Assembly: GCF_009909145.1 (NCBI RefSeq)
Contig: NZ_JAAAPJ010000001.1
Coordinates: 868,001-932,000, forward strand
From: Corallococcus silvisoli
Lineage (GTDB): Bacteria; Myxococcota; Myxococcia; Myxococcales; Myxococcaceae
DNA: 64,000 nucleotides
Direction of reading: 5' to 3'
The translations under genes were made by a program, and so were the position numbers. Shown here piece after piece: positions 35,130 through 43,637 of this stretch (position 1 is the stretch's first letter; each line of letters starts with the position of its first letter). The notes under the pieces are model-generated. The model saw only the letters and a list, made by a program, of their open reading frames with translations, made no database searches and was not told the DNA's origin.

Positions 35130-36503
35130 CTACGCCACTCCGGGTGCGGAGGCGGTTCGCGGAGCGGCGGGGGCCACCGGGTAGTGTGCCTCCTTGCCGA
35201 AGGGCTGGTCGAACAGGCGCGGATCCGACTGGCGCGAGCGGAAGAGGTCCACGATGTAGTTCATCCGCTGGTCCAGCTTGCTCCAGTCCTTCGCGGCCGT
35301 GCCCTTGAGGCTGTCGGGCGTGGCGTCCAGGCGGCCCATCAGCTCGCGCAGCTTCGGGTTCTCCAGGGTGCGCAGGTGCGGCGGGAAGAGCGTCGACTCC
35401 ATGCCCGCGGGCGGAGGCAGGTCGTTGCCCAGCTTCAGCGCGCCGCCGGGCACCGCGAGCTTCATCATGTGCTCGGTGGCGATGCCGCGGAACACGTCCG
35501 CCAGCTTGCCCACCAGCGGGTTGACGGCCAGGTCCACCACGCCCGACTTGATGGCGGCCCGCGCCGCGAGGTTGGCGGGGAAGGGCAGCGCGCTGGCCCC
35601 CGCCTGGATGCTCTTCTTGAGGATGTTGCTGAAGATGTCCTTCACCGGCGCGTTGAGCGCCTTCTCCACGAAGGACTGGAGCTGCGTCTGCTCGTGCAGG
35701 CCCACGGTGTCGTTGGCCAGGAGCATCAGCTCGGCCTTCTTGTTCGGGTCCTTCTCGAACATGGCCTGCGCGTAGTTGCCGAACGCGTCCTTCAAGAGCG
35801 GCTTGTCGGAGGGGAAGGCCTCCAGGTACTGCTGGAGCTTCGCGGGGTCCAGCTGGGTGTCGCCCTGGAAGGTCTCCACGAAGCGGGCGAACTCCTGGCC
35901 CACCTCCTGGAAGACGAACTGGTTGCCGTCGCCAATGGCCTTGCTGACGGTGTTGAGCGCGTCCGCGCCCGCCTTGGCGATGTCGCCCGTGGGCATCGCG
36001 GGCAGGCCCAGCTTGCGCAACAGGTCGTCCACCTTGGACATGGCCTCACCGAGGACGCCGCCGCCCTTGAGCACGTCCACGAAGGCCTTCGGCATGTCCT
36101 CCTGGCGGATGCTCACGCCGGCCTGCTTCGAGGCCCAGGTGGCGAAGGTGGACCAGTTGGCGTTCTCCTTGCCCAGCAGCGTCCCCACCGCGTCGGACAG
36201 GTCGTGGTAGCCCTGGGTGATGGCCAGGTTGCGCGCCACCGGGTCCTTCATCGCGGCGATGTTCGCCACGTCGGCGCGGGTCGGGTAGGTGCCCGGCGTG
36301 GGGCGCGGGCCGCCCTGCTGGGTCGCCGCGGCCGGCGTGGACAGCGCCACCGGGGCCTTCGTGGACTTCGACGACTCGAAGAGGGAGGCACCCTGGCCGT
36401 CGCGCGCCGCGGGCTTCGCCTCGTTGCGCGGGCGAGGAGGGACGACTGGATCGGACGTGCGGGGCGTGGAGGCGGTGCGCGGGCCGATCTTCGGGGAGTT
36501 CAT
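35130..36503 (-). CDS. Protein of unknown function at the end of the pxp operon
   Basis: The 457-aa protein starts with about 65 Pro/Ala/Lys-rich, probably disordered residues and then a helical domain. The segment VARNLAITQGYHDLSDAVGT, followed by NWSTFATWASKQAGVSIR, resembles a block I have seen in large uncharacterised actinobacterial and myxobacterial proteins, but I cannot name a function. No signal peptide or membrane helix is evident. ATG 36503 overlaps the pxpC stop (ATGA), which fixes the start and ties it to 5-oxoproline genes, although nothing in the sequence suggests an enzyme of that pathway. Confidence 0.75.
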   Translation of the reverse strand: MNSPKIGPRTASTPRTSDPVVPPRPRNEAKPAARDGQGASLFESSKSTKAPVALSTPAAATQQGGPRPTPGTYPTRADVANIAAMKDPVARNLAITQGYHDLSDAVGTLLGKENANWSTFATWASKQAGVSIRQEDMPKAFVDVLKGGGVLGEAMSKVDDLLRKLGLPAMPTGDIAKAGADALNTVSKAIGDGNQFVFQEVGQEFARFVETFQGDTQLDPAKLQQYLEAFPSDKPLLKDAFGNYAQAMFEKDPNKKAELMLLANDTVGLHEQTQLQSFVEKALNAPVKDIFSNILKKSIQAGASALPFPANLAARAAIKSGVVDLAVNPLVGKLADVFRGIATEHMMKLAVPGGALKLGNDLPPPAGMESTLFPPHLRTLENPKLRELMGRLDATPDSLKGTAAKDWSKLDQRMNYIVDLFRSRQSDPRLFDQPFGKEAHYPVAPAAPRTASAPGVA

Positions 36504-37426
36504 CCTTCCAGTATCGGACGGAGGGGGCCGGGAGTTGCCTGGGGCGGACGGGCGGGATGCGCCCTCCATGCCTCGCGGGCCTCCTCCAGGGACACGGCCT
36601 GGAAGCGCACCGGAGTCCCCGGACGGCGCGCGCCCAGCCGGCCCCAGTCGGCGCGGATGACGGAGGCGATCAACGGGTAGCCCCCGGTGGTGGGGTGGTC
36701 CGGGCCCAACACGATGGGGGCGCCGGACAACGTGACCTGGAGGGCGCCGCGCACCATGGGACGCGACGTGCCCGTGCCCTCGTCTCCGTGTGGGACAGGG
36801 GGCCCGTCCAGGCGCTGACCCACGCGGTCGCTGGAGGGCGACACGGTGAAGGTGCTGCCCAGCAGCACGGCCAAGGCCGCGTCGCCGAAGCAGGCGGCGT
36901 CCGGACCCAGCAGCACCCGCAACGGAGCGGTGGGGTCCAGTGCCGCCTCGAGCCGCTGGAGGTCCGCGTCCGAGGGCGGGCCCTGCCTCGCGGCGGGAAT
37001 GCCCAGCGGGAGCCGGTCGCCGGTGCGCAGCGGACGGCCCTCCCAGCCGCCCATGCGGGCCACCCACAGCGTGCCATGGCCCCCCAGGACCTCGGGAACC
37101 GCCAGCGCGCCGTCCACGGCCACGTAGCGCACGGCGTACCGGGTGGGCGCGGGCACGGTGAGGGTGTCGCCGTCCGAGAGCAGGTCGGGGGGCGCGCCAT
37201 CCACGGACACGCGCACGTCGCGGCCCCGCGCGCGCAACTCCATCCGGCCATACGCCTCCACCGCCGCCGCTCCCGGCGCATTGCCCACCGCGCGGTTCGC
37301 CGCGATGAGCAGCTCCGGCACCCACGCACCGCCCGGGGGAACGCCGTGGTGCATGGCGCCCGGCCGGCCGCCGTCCTGCACCATCGCGGGAGCACCCAGG
37401 CCGGTGATCTCGACAGCGGTCGTCAT
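36500..37426 (-). CDS. pxpC: 5-oxoprolinase subunit PxpC (KipA-type)
   Basis: A 308-aa protein of the biotin-dependent carboxyltransferase-like family. Typical elements are ITGLGAPAMVQDGGRPG at the start, GVPPGGAWVPELLIAANRAVGN, a central LRVLLGPDAACFG strand and LSGAPIVLGPDHPTTGGYP near the end. With PxpA and PxpB it forms the ATP-dependent 5-oxoprolinase that turns pyroglutamate into glutamate. It overlaps the upstream fusion gene and the downstream unknown gene by ATGA, so all three are co-translated. Confidence 0.9.
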   Translation of the reverse strand: MTTAVEITGLGAPAMVQDGGRPGAMHHGVPPGGAWVPELLIAANRAVGNAPGAAAVEAYGRMELRARGRDVRVSVDGAPPDLLSDGDTLTVPAPTRYAVRYVAVDGALAVPEVLGGHGTLWVARMGGWEGRPLRTGDRLPLGIPAARQGPPSDADLQRLEAALDPTAPLRVLLGPDAACFGDAALAVLLGSTFTVSPSSDRVGQRLDGPPVPHGDEGTGTSRPMVRGALQVTLSGAPIVLGPDHPTTGGYPLIASVIRADWGRLGARRPGTPVRFQAVSLEEAREAWRAHPARPPQATPGPLRPILEG

Positions 37427-38712
37427 CCGTCCTCCCGTTCGAAGCGCACGCGGTCGCCCAGGTGCAGCACCGCGCCTCGCGCCGGGTCGAAGGCGGTGAA
37501 GTCTCGCGCCGTGCCCACGAGGTTCCAGCCCCCTGGAGACGCGAACGGATACACGCCCGTGCGCGCCCCGGCGATGCCCACCGCGAGCGCTGGCACGCGC
37601 GTGCGCGGCGCGGGCAGCCGGGGACACGCGATGCTCGGGTCCACCTCTCCCAGGTACGCGAAGCCCGGCAGGAACCCCACGCAGCGGACCGTGTACTCAC
37701 GGGCCGTGTGGCGGCGGATCACCTCCTCCACCGACAGGCCCGCGTGCCCCGCCACCTTCGGCAGGTCCTCGCCGTCGTAGCGCACGCGGATGCGGATGAG
37801 CGGCGCCTCCACGGGAGACACGGGCTCCACGCGCAGCCGCGTCAACACGAGCGCGGGGGACTCGGGCGGGGTCGCCGGGTCGAAGTACACGCAGGCGTGG
37901 GCCTCCGTGATGACCGCGTCGAGCACGCCCGGCAGCGCGCAGAGGGCCTCGCGCGCCCGTGCCCGGTCCACCGCCTCCGGCAGCACCAGCCGCAGCGCGC
38001 TGTCCCCCAGCGGCTCCGGGGGCTGCTCCAGCGCATCCAGCATCGCGCGCACCTCGCGGGCCAGCGCCACGGCCCCCGGCGTGTCCCCGTGCACGCACAG
38101 CGTGTCCACCGCGCCGCCCGTGGCCAGCCTCGCTGTGTTCTCGCGCGCCAGGGCCACGTCGGTGAGCACCGCGCCGGGCTGGCCGCGTGGAATCAACGTC
38201 CCGTCCGGCAAGGTGCCCCGGTCCGCGAAGCCCTCGCGCGCGTAGCCGAGCCCGGCGGCTCGCGCCGCGTCCCTCAGCGCTCCCGTTCCCGGTCCCACGA
38301 AGGTGACGTCCTGGCCCAGCGCGTCCACCACGCCGTCCACCACCGCCCGGGCCAGCGCGGGCGCCTGATTGGCCGCGTGGTACAGCGCGCCGTGCGGCTT
38401 CGCGTGCCGCACCGGCACGCCGCGCTCCCGGGCCAGCGCCGCCAGCCGCGCGCACTGCCCGGCCACCTGCGCGCGAAGCACCTCCGGCGCCACGCTCAGC
38501 GCCTTGCGGCCAAAGTTCTCACGGTCCTCGTACGACGGATGCGCGCCCGCCCGCGTGCCATGGCGCTCGCACAGCTCCAGGGCCCGCCGCATGGACGCCG
38601 CGTCCCCCGCGTGTCCTCCGCAGGCGATGTTCGCCAGATGCGCGAGCGCGTAGAGCTGTTCGTCCTCCCCGGGCAGCTCCCCCAGGTCGATGTTGAGCAG
38701 GCACCGCGTCAT
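37423..38712 (-). CDS. Fused 5-oxoprolinase subunits PxpA and PxpB
   Basis: The 429-aa protein joins two enzymes that are usually separate. Residues 1 to about 235 are PxpA (LamB/YcsF family): NIDLGELPGEDEQLYALAHL, NIACGGHAGD, then VRHAKPHGALYH and LCVHGDTPGAVALA. Residues 235-429 are PxpB (KipI): LRLVLPEAVDRARAREAL, the EYTVRCVGFLPGFAYLGEV segment and YPFASPGGWNLVG. With PxpC it would hydrolyse 5-oxoproline. The fusion fixes A:B stoichiometry. It overlaps pxpC by ATGA. Confidence 0.9.
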   Translation of the reverse strand: MTRCLLNIDLGELPGEDEQLYALAHLANIACGGHAGDAASMRRALELCERHGTRAGAHPSYEDRENFGRKALSVAPEVLRAQVAGQCARLAALARERGVPVRHAKPHGALYHAANQAPALARAVVDGVVDALGQDVTFVGPGTGALRDAARAAGLGYAREGFADRGTLPDGTLIPRGQPGAVLTDVALARENTARLATGGAVDTLCVHGDTPGAVALAREVRAMLDALEQPPEPLGDSALRLVLPEAVDRARAREALCALPGVLDAVITEAHACVYFDPATPPESPALVLTRLRVEPVSPVEAPLIRIRVRYDGEDLPKVAGHAGLSVEEVIRRHTAREYTVRCVGFLPGFAYLGEVDPSIACPRLPAPRTRVPALAVGIAGARTGVYPFASPGGWNLVGTARDFTAFDPARGAVLHLGDRVRFEREDG

Positions 38713-38739
38713 GGGCCCACGCTACGCGAGCCCCGCCGG

Positions 38740-39435
38740 TCAGCGGTAGGTGATGAGCGAGCGGTGCGCCCCTTCGAAGTGGCCGTGCTCGTTGAGCGTG
38801 GACAGATACCTGCCCCGCTCGCTGTAGAGCACCTTGGTGATTCCACAGTTGGCCAGCGTCCAGTTCATCCGGAAGGCGTGCGCGTCCGGGATGCCCAGCA
38901 GCTCCTGGGCGATGGCGGTGATGGGCCCACCGGAAGTGAACACCAGCGCCGTCCTCGAGGGCCCCAGCGACGCGACCAGCGCGGCCAGTGCGTCCAGGCA
39001 GCGCGCCTTGAAGGCGGACCAGGACTCCCGGTACTCGCCGTCGTGGCCGCCCGCCACCCAGCGTGCGACGGCCTGGGTGAACAGCTCCTGGAAGGCGCGG
39101 CGCGGATCCTTCATGGCCGCCAGCTCCTCCCGCATCACGTCGGGGTCCGCGAAGCGCGGCGTGTGGCGCTCCACGACCTCCACGTGGTCGAACTCGTTGA
39201 AGCCCGCCACCTGCCGCCGGGTCTCCACCGGGTGGCCCAGCGCCTGGAGGCACGCGTCCGCCGTCTCGCGGTGGCGCAGCATCGTGCCCGTCACCACGAC
39301 GTCCACCGTGGGCAGGCGGGAGCGCAGCGCCTCTCCCAGGACGCGCGCCTGCTCCACGCCCACGTCGGAGAGCTTGTCGTAGTCCGCCGCGCCGAAGGAC
39401 GCCTGTCCGTGGCGCACGAGGTACAGGGCGCCCAT
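38740..39435 (-). CDS. Histidine phosphatase (phosphoglycerate mutase-like)
   Basis: A 231-aa enzyme of the histidine phosphatase superfamily with the catalytic RHG motif at the start (LYLVRHGQAS) and the second conserved region FTSGGPITAI in place of the more usual second His. It therefore might be atypical in catalysis. Its ATG shares one base with the stop of the phosphotransferase gene (TGATG). Together with that kinase-like gene it may act in a phosphorylation/dephosphorylation step on acyl-CoA intermediates (inference). Confidence 0.85.
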   Translation of the reverse strand: MGALYLVRHGQASFGAADYDKLSDVGVEQARVLGEALRSRLPTVDVVVTGTMLRHRETADACLQALGHPVETRRQVAGFNEFDHVEVVERHTPRFADPDVMREELAAMKDPRRAFQELFTQAVARWVAGGHDGEYRESWSAFKARCLDALAALVASLGPSRTALVFTSGGPITAIAQELLGIPDAHAFRMNWTLANCGITKVLYSERGRYLSTLNEHGHFEGAHRSLITYR

Positions 39436-40514
39436 CAGCCCCCCGCCTTCTTGATGAGCCGCCGGCAGCGGTAGGCGAGGTAGTTGACGATGAGCCAGTA
39501 GTTCTTGAACGCGGGGTTGCGCGTCTGCTTGTGGTGGTAGCGGTAGTAGATCTGCTGCGCGATGACCGCGAGGCGGAAGACGCCGTAGACCTCGTAGAAG
39601 GTCCAGTTGGCGGGCTTCAGTCCGGTCTTCTCCAGGTAGTACGCCACCACCTCGTCTCGCCGGAGCATGCCGGGCAGGTCCGTGGGCTGCCGGCGCGTCA
39701 TGCGCAGGAACACGTCGTCATCCGCCTGGACCCAGTAGGCCAGCGTGTTGCCCAGGTCCATCAGCGGATCGCCCAGCGTGGCCATCTCCCAGTCCAGCAC
39801 CCCGATGACCCGCGTGGGGTCCTCCGGGTGGAGCACCACGTTGTCGAAGCGCCAGTCGTTGTGGATGACGCAGGTGCGCAGGTCCGGGGGCACGTGCGCG
39901 GCCAGCCACTCGCGCGTGCGCTTCATCTTGGGCACGTTCCAGGTGCGCGCCTTCTCGTAGCGGTCGGACCAGCCGGAGATCTGCCGCTGCGGATAGCCCG
40001 GCCCCTTGCCCAGCGACTGGAGCCCCACCGCCTGCGCGTCCACGCCGTGCAGCGCGATGAGCTGGTCCACGACGTTGAGGCACAGCTGACGCGTCTGTGT
40101 CTTGTCCAGGTTCACCCCTCGCGGCAGGTGCTTGCGCGGGATGAGGCCGGGGATGCGCTCCATCACGTAGAACTCCGCGCCCAGCACCGCGGGGTCCTGG
40201 CACAGCCCCACCATCGTGGGCACCACCGGGTACACGGGCTTGAGCGCCCGCTGCACCGTGTACTCGCGCGACATGTCGTGCGCGGACTTCGCCTTGGTGC
40301 CCGCGGGCGGCCTGCGCAGGATGAGGTCGCGGTTCTCGTACTTGAGCCGGTACGTCCAGTTGGACGCGCCGCCCGTGTACTGCGTCACCTCCGGCGTGCC
40401 CGCGAGCGAAGGCTCCTGGGCCTTGAGCCACGCGTCCACGGCGGCCACGTCCAGCGCCTCGCCGGAGCGCACGGCCTTGCCCTCGTCCAGCGGGATGGAG
40501 ACCGGGGTCGTCAT
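39435..40514 (-). CDS. APH-fold phosphotransferase of the ACAD10/11-LvaA type
   Basis: The 359-aa kinase-like protein has the nucleotide-binding start YTGGASNWTYRL, the DLILRRPP lysine-region equivalent, the catalytic loop CVIHNDWRFDNVVLHPE and the metal-binding GVLDWEMATLGDP. This is the aminoglycoside-phosphotransferase fold that in ACAD10/11 and in LvaA phosphorylates 4-hydroxyacyl-CoA. It lies two bases after an acyl-CoA dehydrogenase gene and just before a histidine phosphatase gene, exactly the setting expected for 4-hydroxyacyl-CoA breakdown. Confidence 0.9.
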   Translation of the reverse strand: MTTPVSIPLDEGKAVRSGEALDVAAVDAWLKAQEPSLAGTPEVTQYTGGASNWTYRLKYENRDLILRRPPAGTKAKSAHDMSREYTVQRALKPVYPVVPTMVGLCQDPAVLGAEFYVMERIPGLIPRKHLPRGVNLDKTQTRQLCLNVVDQLIALHGVDAQAVGLQSLGKGPGYPQRQISGWSDRYEKARTWNVPKMKRTREWLAAHVPPDLRTCVIHNDWRFDNVVLHPEDPTRVIGVLDWEMATLGDPLMDLGNTLAYWVQADDDVFLRMTRRQPTDLPGMLRRDEVVAYYLEKTGLKPANWTFYEVYGVFRLAVIAQQIYYRYHHKQTRNPAFKNYWLIVNYLAYRCRRLIKKAGG

Positions 40515-40516
40515 GG

Positions 40517-41764
40517 TCAGCCTCCCTTGCTGAAGCCGCGCTTCGCGAGCTCGATGCGGGTGATGACGCCCTTGTGCACCTCATCCGGGCCGTCCGCGAT
40601 GCGCAGGCTGCGCGCCTGGGCGAAGAAGCCCGCGAGCGGCGTGTCGCGCGACACCCCCGCGCCGCCGTGGACCTGGATGGCGTCGTCCACCACCTGCTGG
40701 AGCACGTTGGGGGCCACGACCTTGATGGCGGAGATCTCCGTCATCGCTCCCAGCGCCCCCACCTCGTCCAGCTTCCAGGCCGCGTACAGCGTGAGCAGGC
40801 GGGCCTGGTCGATGGCGATGCGCGCCTCCGCCACGCGCTCGCGGTTGCCGCCCAGGTTGAGCAGCGGCTTGCCGAACGCCGTGCGCGCCATGCCCCGGTC
40901 GATCATCAGCTCCAGCGCCCGCTCCGCCGCGCCGATGCAGCGCATGCAGTGGTGGATGCGGCCCGGCCCCAGGCGGCCCTGGGCGATTTCAAAGCCCATG
41001 CCCGGCCCGGAGATGATGGCGGACTTCGGCAGGCGCACGTCGTGGAAGTGCACCTCGCCGTGGCCGTGCGGGGCGTCATGGTCGCCGTACACCGGCAGCA
41101 TGCGGATGATCTCCACGCCCGGCGCGTCCAGCGGCACCAGCACCATGGAGTGGCGGTGGTGGCGGTCCGCGCCCGCCTGGGCGGTGAGCCCCATGAAGAT
41201 GGCCACCTTCGCTTTCGGGTGGCCCAGGCCGCTGGACCACCACTTCTTGCCGTTGAGCACCACGTGGTCGCCGTCCACGTCGGCGGTGGCCTGCATGTTG
41301 GTGGCGTCCGACGACGCCGCGTCCGGCTCCGTCATGCAGAACACGGAGCGGATGTCGCCCGCGAGCAGCGGCTTCAGCCACTGCTCCTGCTGCTCCGGCG
41401 AGCCGTAGCGCCAGAGCACCTCCATGTTGCCGGTGTCCGGGGCGCTGCAGTTGAAGACCTCTGGCGCCATGAAGCTGCGGCCCATGGCCTCCGCGAGCGG
41501 CGCGTACTCCAGCGTGCTCAGCCCCGCGCCCAGCTTCGCGTCCGGGAGGAACAGGTTCCACAGGCCCTCGGCCTTCGCGTGGGCCTTGAGCTGCGCCATC
41601 ACGGGCGGGACCTTCCACTGGCGCCAGTCACCGCCGGCCTCCATGCCGTGCAGCGCCTGGAGGTAGGCCCCCTCCGCCGGCTCGATGTGGTCAGCCATGA
41701 AGCGCTTCACGCGCTCCAGGTATTCGGTCGTCCTGGCGGAGGGCTGGAAGTCCATGCGCGGCAT
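40517..41764 (-). CDS. Acyl-CoA dehydrogenase (ACAD10/11-LvaC type partner)
   Basis: A 415-aa flavoenzyme with ACAD features: the FCMTEPDAASSDATNM substrate/FAD segment, the KWWSSGLGHP region, RTAFGKPL in the helical C-terminal domain and IQVHGGAGVSRDTPLA near the end. Adjacency to an APH-type kinase places it in the branch (human ACAD10/11, Pseudomonas LvaC) that processes 4-phosphoacyl-CoA. It is transcribed divergently from a LysR gene, 51 bases away, that may control it. Confidence 0.92.
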   Translation of the reverse strand: MPRMDFQPSARTTEYLERVKRFMADHIEPAEGAYLQALHGMEAGGDWRQWKVPPVMAQLKAHAKAEGLWNLFLPDAKLGAGLSTLEYAPLAEAMGRSFMAPEVFNCSAPDTGNMEVLWRYGSPEQQEQWLKPLLAGDIRSVFCMTEPDAASSDATNMQATADVDGDHVVLNGKKWWSSGLGHPKAKVAIFMGLTAQAGADRHHRHSMVLVPLDAPGVEIIRMLPVYGDHDAPHGHGEVHFHDVRLPKSAIISGPGMGFEIAQGRLGPGRIHHCMRCIGAAERALELMIDRGMARTAFGKPLLNLGGNRERVAEARIAIDQARLLTLYAAWKLDEVGALGAMTEISAIKVVAPNVLQQVVDDAIQVHGGAGVSRDTPLAGFFAQARSLRIADGPDEVHKGVITRIELAKRGFSKGG

Positions 41765-41815
41765 CCTGCGCCCCGGCGGGTTGATGAAGCCACTGAATGT
41801 TGGTCATGTGTTCTC

Positions 41816-42763
41816 ATGAAGCCTGTTCAGGATTCGTCCGTCCGCCCGGCGCTGGACCTCAACCTCTTCCGGGTGTTCGACGTGGTGCTGCGCGAGCGCA
41901 ACCTGGCCCGGGCCGCGGAGGCGCTGTTCCTCAGCCCCTCCGCCGTGAGCCACGCCCTGTCCCGCCTCCGCGAGCAGCTGGGCGAACCGCTCTTCATCCG
42001 GGAGGGGAGGGGCGTGGCCCCCACGGCGCTGGCCGAGCGGCTGGCCCCGGGCATCCGCGACGCGCTCGCGCTCCTCCAGCAGGCGGTGCACCGCACCCGG
42101 CACTTCGAGCCCGCGCGCGACGTGCTCCACGTGGCCCTGGCGATGCCCGACGTGCTGGAGCCGTCGCTGCTGCCCGCGTGGGTGGAGCGCCTGCGCGTCC
42201 GCGCCCCGGAGGCCCGCGTCACCAGCGTCCGGCTGGAGCGCACGCGGCTGGAGCGGGACCTGGCGTCGGGGAGGCTGGACCTGGCGGTGGACGTGGCGCA
42301 GCCCACCGGACCGGACCTGCGGCACGCGGTGCTCCTGCGCGACGAGCTGTGCGTGGTGTCGTCCCGGCGCCGCGCGTTGTCCTCCGCCGCGTACCTGTCC
42401 GCGCGCCACGTCGCCGTGTCGTCCCGGCGCACGGGCCTCGCGTTCGAGGACCTGGTGCTGGGCCGGCTGGGGCACCAGCGCGACGTGGCCGTGCGCTGCC
42501 AGCACCACGAGGCCGCGTGCCGCATCGTCACGGGCTCCGACCTGCTGCTCACGATGCCCCGGCGGCACGCGGAGGCGCTCAACGCGGGGCTGGGCAACCA
42601 CCTGCTGCCCGTGCCGCTGTCGCTGCCGCCCGTGGACCTGCACCTGTACTGGCACCGTCAGGTGGAGGAGGACCCGAAGAGCCGCTGGCTGCGCACGGCG
42701 CTGCTGGCGCTGGCGTCGGAGGTGATGAGGCCCGCGCGGAGGCCGAAGCGCCGGACGCGATGA
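41816..42763 (+). CDS. LysR-family transcriptional regulator
   Basis: The 315-aa protein has the N-terminal winged HTH (LNLFRVFDVVLRERNLARAA, then LSPSAVSHALSRLREQLG) and a C-terminal ligand-binding domain. ATG 41816 is chosen because the domain starts right after it. It is divergent from the ACAD operon, the usual arrangement for a LysR regulator and its target, so an acyl-CoA or hydroxy acid may be the effector. It converges with the TetR gene 24 bases downstream. Confidence 0.9.
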   Translation: MKPVQDSSVRPALDLNLFRVFDVVLRERNLARAAEALFLSPSAVSHALSRLREQLGEPLFIREGRGVAPTALAERLAPGIRDALALLQQAVHRTRHFEPARDVLHVALAMPDVLEPSLLPAWVERLRVRAPEARVTSVRLERTRLERDLASGRLDLAVDVAQPTGPDLRHAVLLRDELCVVSSRRRALSSAAYLSARHVAVSSRRTGLAFEDLVLGRLGHQRDVAVRCQHHEAACRIVTGSDLLLTMPRRHAEALNAGLGNHLLPVPLSLPPVDLHLYWHRQVEEDPKSRWLRTALLALASEVMRPARRPKRRTR

Positions 42764-42787
42764 CGCCGCGCCGGCCCGTCCCCTGGC

Positions 42788-43504
42788 TCAGCGCCTGCGC
42801 GCGCCCGGCGTCGGGCGCTTGCGCGGCGTGCGCACCCCTCTGCGCCCCTGTGCCTTCGGCTTGCGCGCGGGAGGGCGGGAAGGGGCGGGCTGTTCGATGC
42901 TCGCGAGCATGATGCGGCGCAGGAGCGCGTAGACCGGCAGCGGGTCGAAGTCCTTGTCCAGCTGGTGGTGCAGCGCGAGCCCGTCCACGCACGCCTTGAT
43001 GATGACGGCGTAGTGCAGGTCCTCGGCGCTGGGGGCGGTGTCTCGGCCGGAGCGCACGTGCGCCACGGTGCGGGCGATCTCACTGTCCCCCTGGCCCAGC
43101 AGCTGGGAGACCGCGGGCGTCAGCTCCCGGTTGCGCAGCCCCAGGGCGAACAGCTCGTAGCGCAGCCGGCACGTCCCCGGCGCGTCCGTGGCCAGCTTCT
43201 CGCCCCAGGAGAAGGCCGTCTCCGCCAGCTCCTCCACCGGCGTCTGCGCGCGCAGCCGCTCCAGCTCCGACATGTACTGCCGGCTGGCCTCCTGGGTGAC
43301 GGCCAGGAGCAGCGCGTCCTTGCTGCCGAAGTAGTAGTGCACCAGGCCCTGGTTCACCCCCGCCTCACGCGCGACCTCCTTCACCGTCGCGGCGTCGTAG
43401 CCCCGCTCCCCCAACACCCGCTGGCCCGCGGCGATGAGGCGCGCCCGGGCGTCAGGCTCCGGAGCGGACGGGGGGGCGGTCTTTCCTCGACGCGGAGAAG
43501 GCAT
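42788..43504 (-). CDS. TetR-family repressor of the adjacent RND operon
   Basis: A 238-aa regulator with a TetR N-terminal HTH (RGYDAATVKEVAREAGVNQG, then LVHYYFGSKDALL) and a helical ligand domain. The C-terminal tail is Arg/Pro/Lys-rich. It is divergent from the efflux genes starting at 43638, and two operator-like palindromes lie between them. It therefore most likely represses that operon, and perhaps itself, until a pump substrate binds. The start is ATG 43504; an in-frame GTG lies a few codons upstream. Confidence 0.9.
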   Translation of the reverse strand: MPSPRRGKTAPPSAPEPDARARLIAAGQRVLGERGYDAATVKEVAREAGVNQGLVHYYFGSKDALLLAVTQEASRQYMSELERLRAQTPVEELAETAFSWGEKLATDAPGTCRLRYELFALGLRNRELTPAVSQLLGQGDSEIARTVAHVRSGRDTAPSAEDLHYAVIIKACVDGLALHHQLDKDFDPLPVYALLRRIMLASIEQPAPSRPPARKPKAQGRRGVRTPRKRPTPGARRR

Positions 43505-43561
43505 CCCTGACCCATAGGGCACGGCCTCCCACCCCGCAAGGGCGGACGTCCTGCCCTCGGC

Positions 43562-43620
43562 TTGACATCTCGCGTCGCCGGTCTTAGTTAGTCGTGTAGC
43601 TAAATTAGTCGAGTGACTAA
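43562..43620 (+). promoter_or_regulatory. Sigma-70 promoter with tandem TetR operators
   Basis: TTGACA (43562-43567), 17 bases, then TAGTTA (43585-43590) form a good promoter. Two palindromes follow with a 17-base period: TTAGTC-GTGT-AGCTAA (43588-43603, imperfect) and TTAGTC-GAGT-GACTAA (43605-43620, perfect arms). They cover the -10 and start region, so a bound repressor would block transcription. Confidence 0.75.
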
Positions 43621-43637
43621 ATTGAAGGGGGAAGTCC

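Noticed and set aside
41765..41815. A LysR T-N11-A operator in the divergent spacer
   Set aside because: Several weak T-N11-A matches exist and none has clear dyad symmetry, so no site can be chosen.
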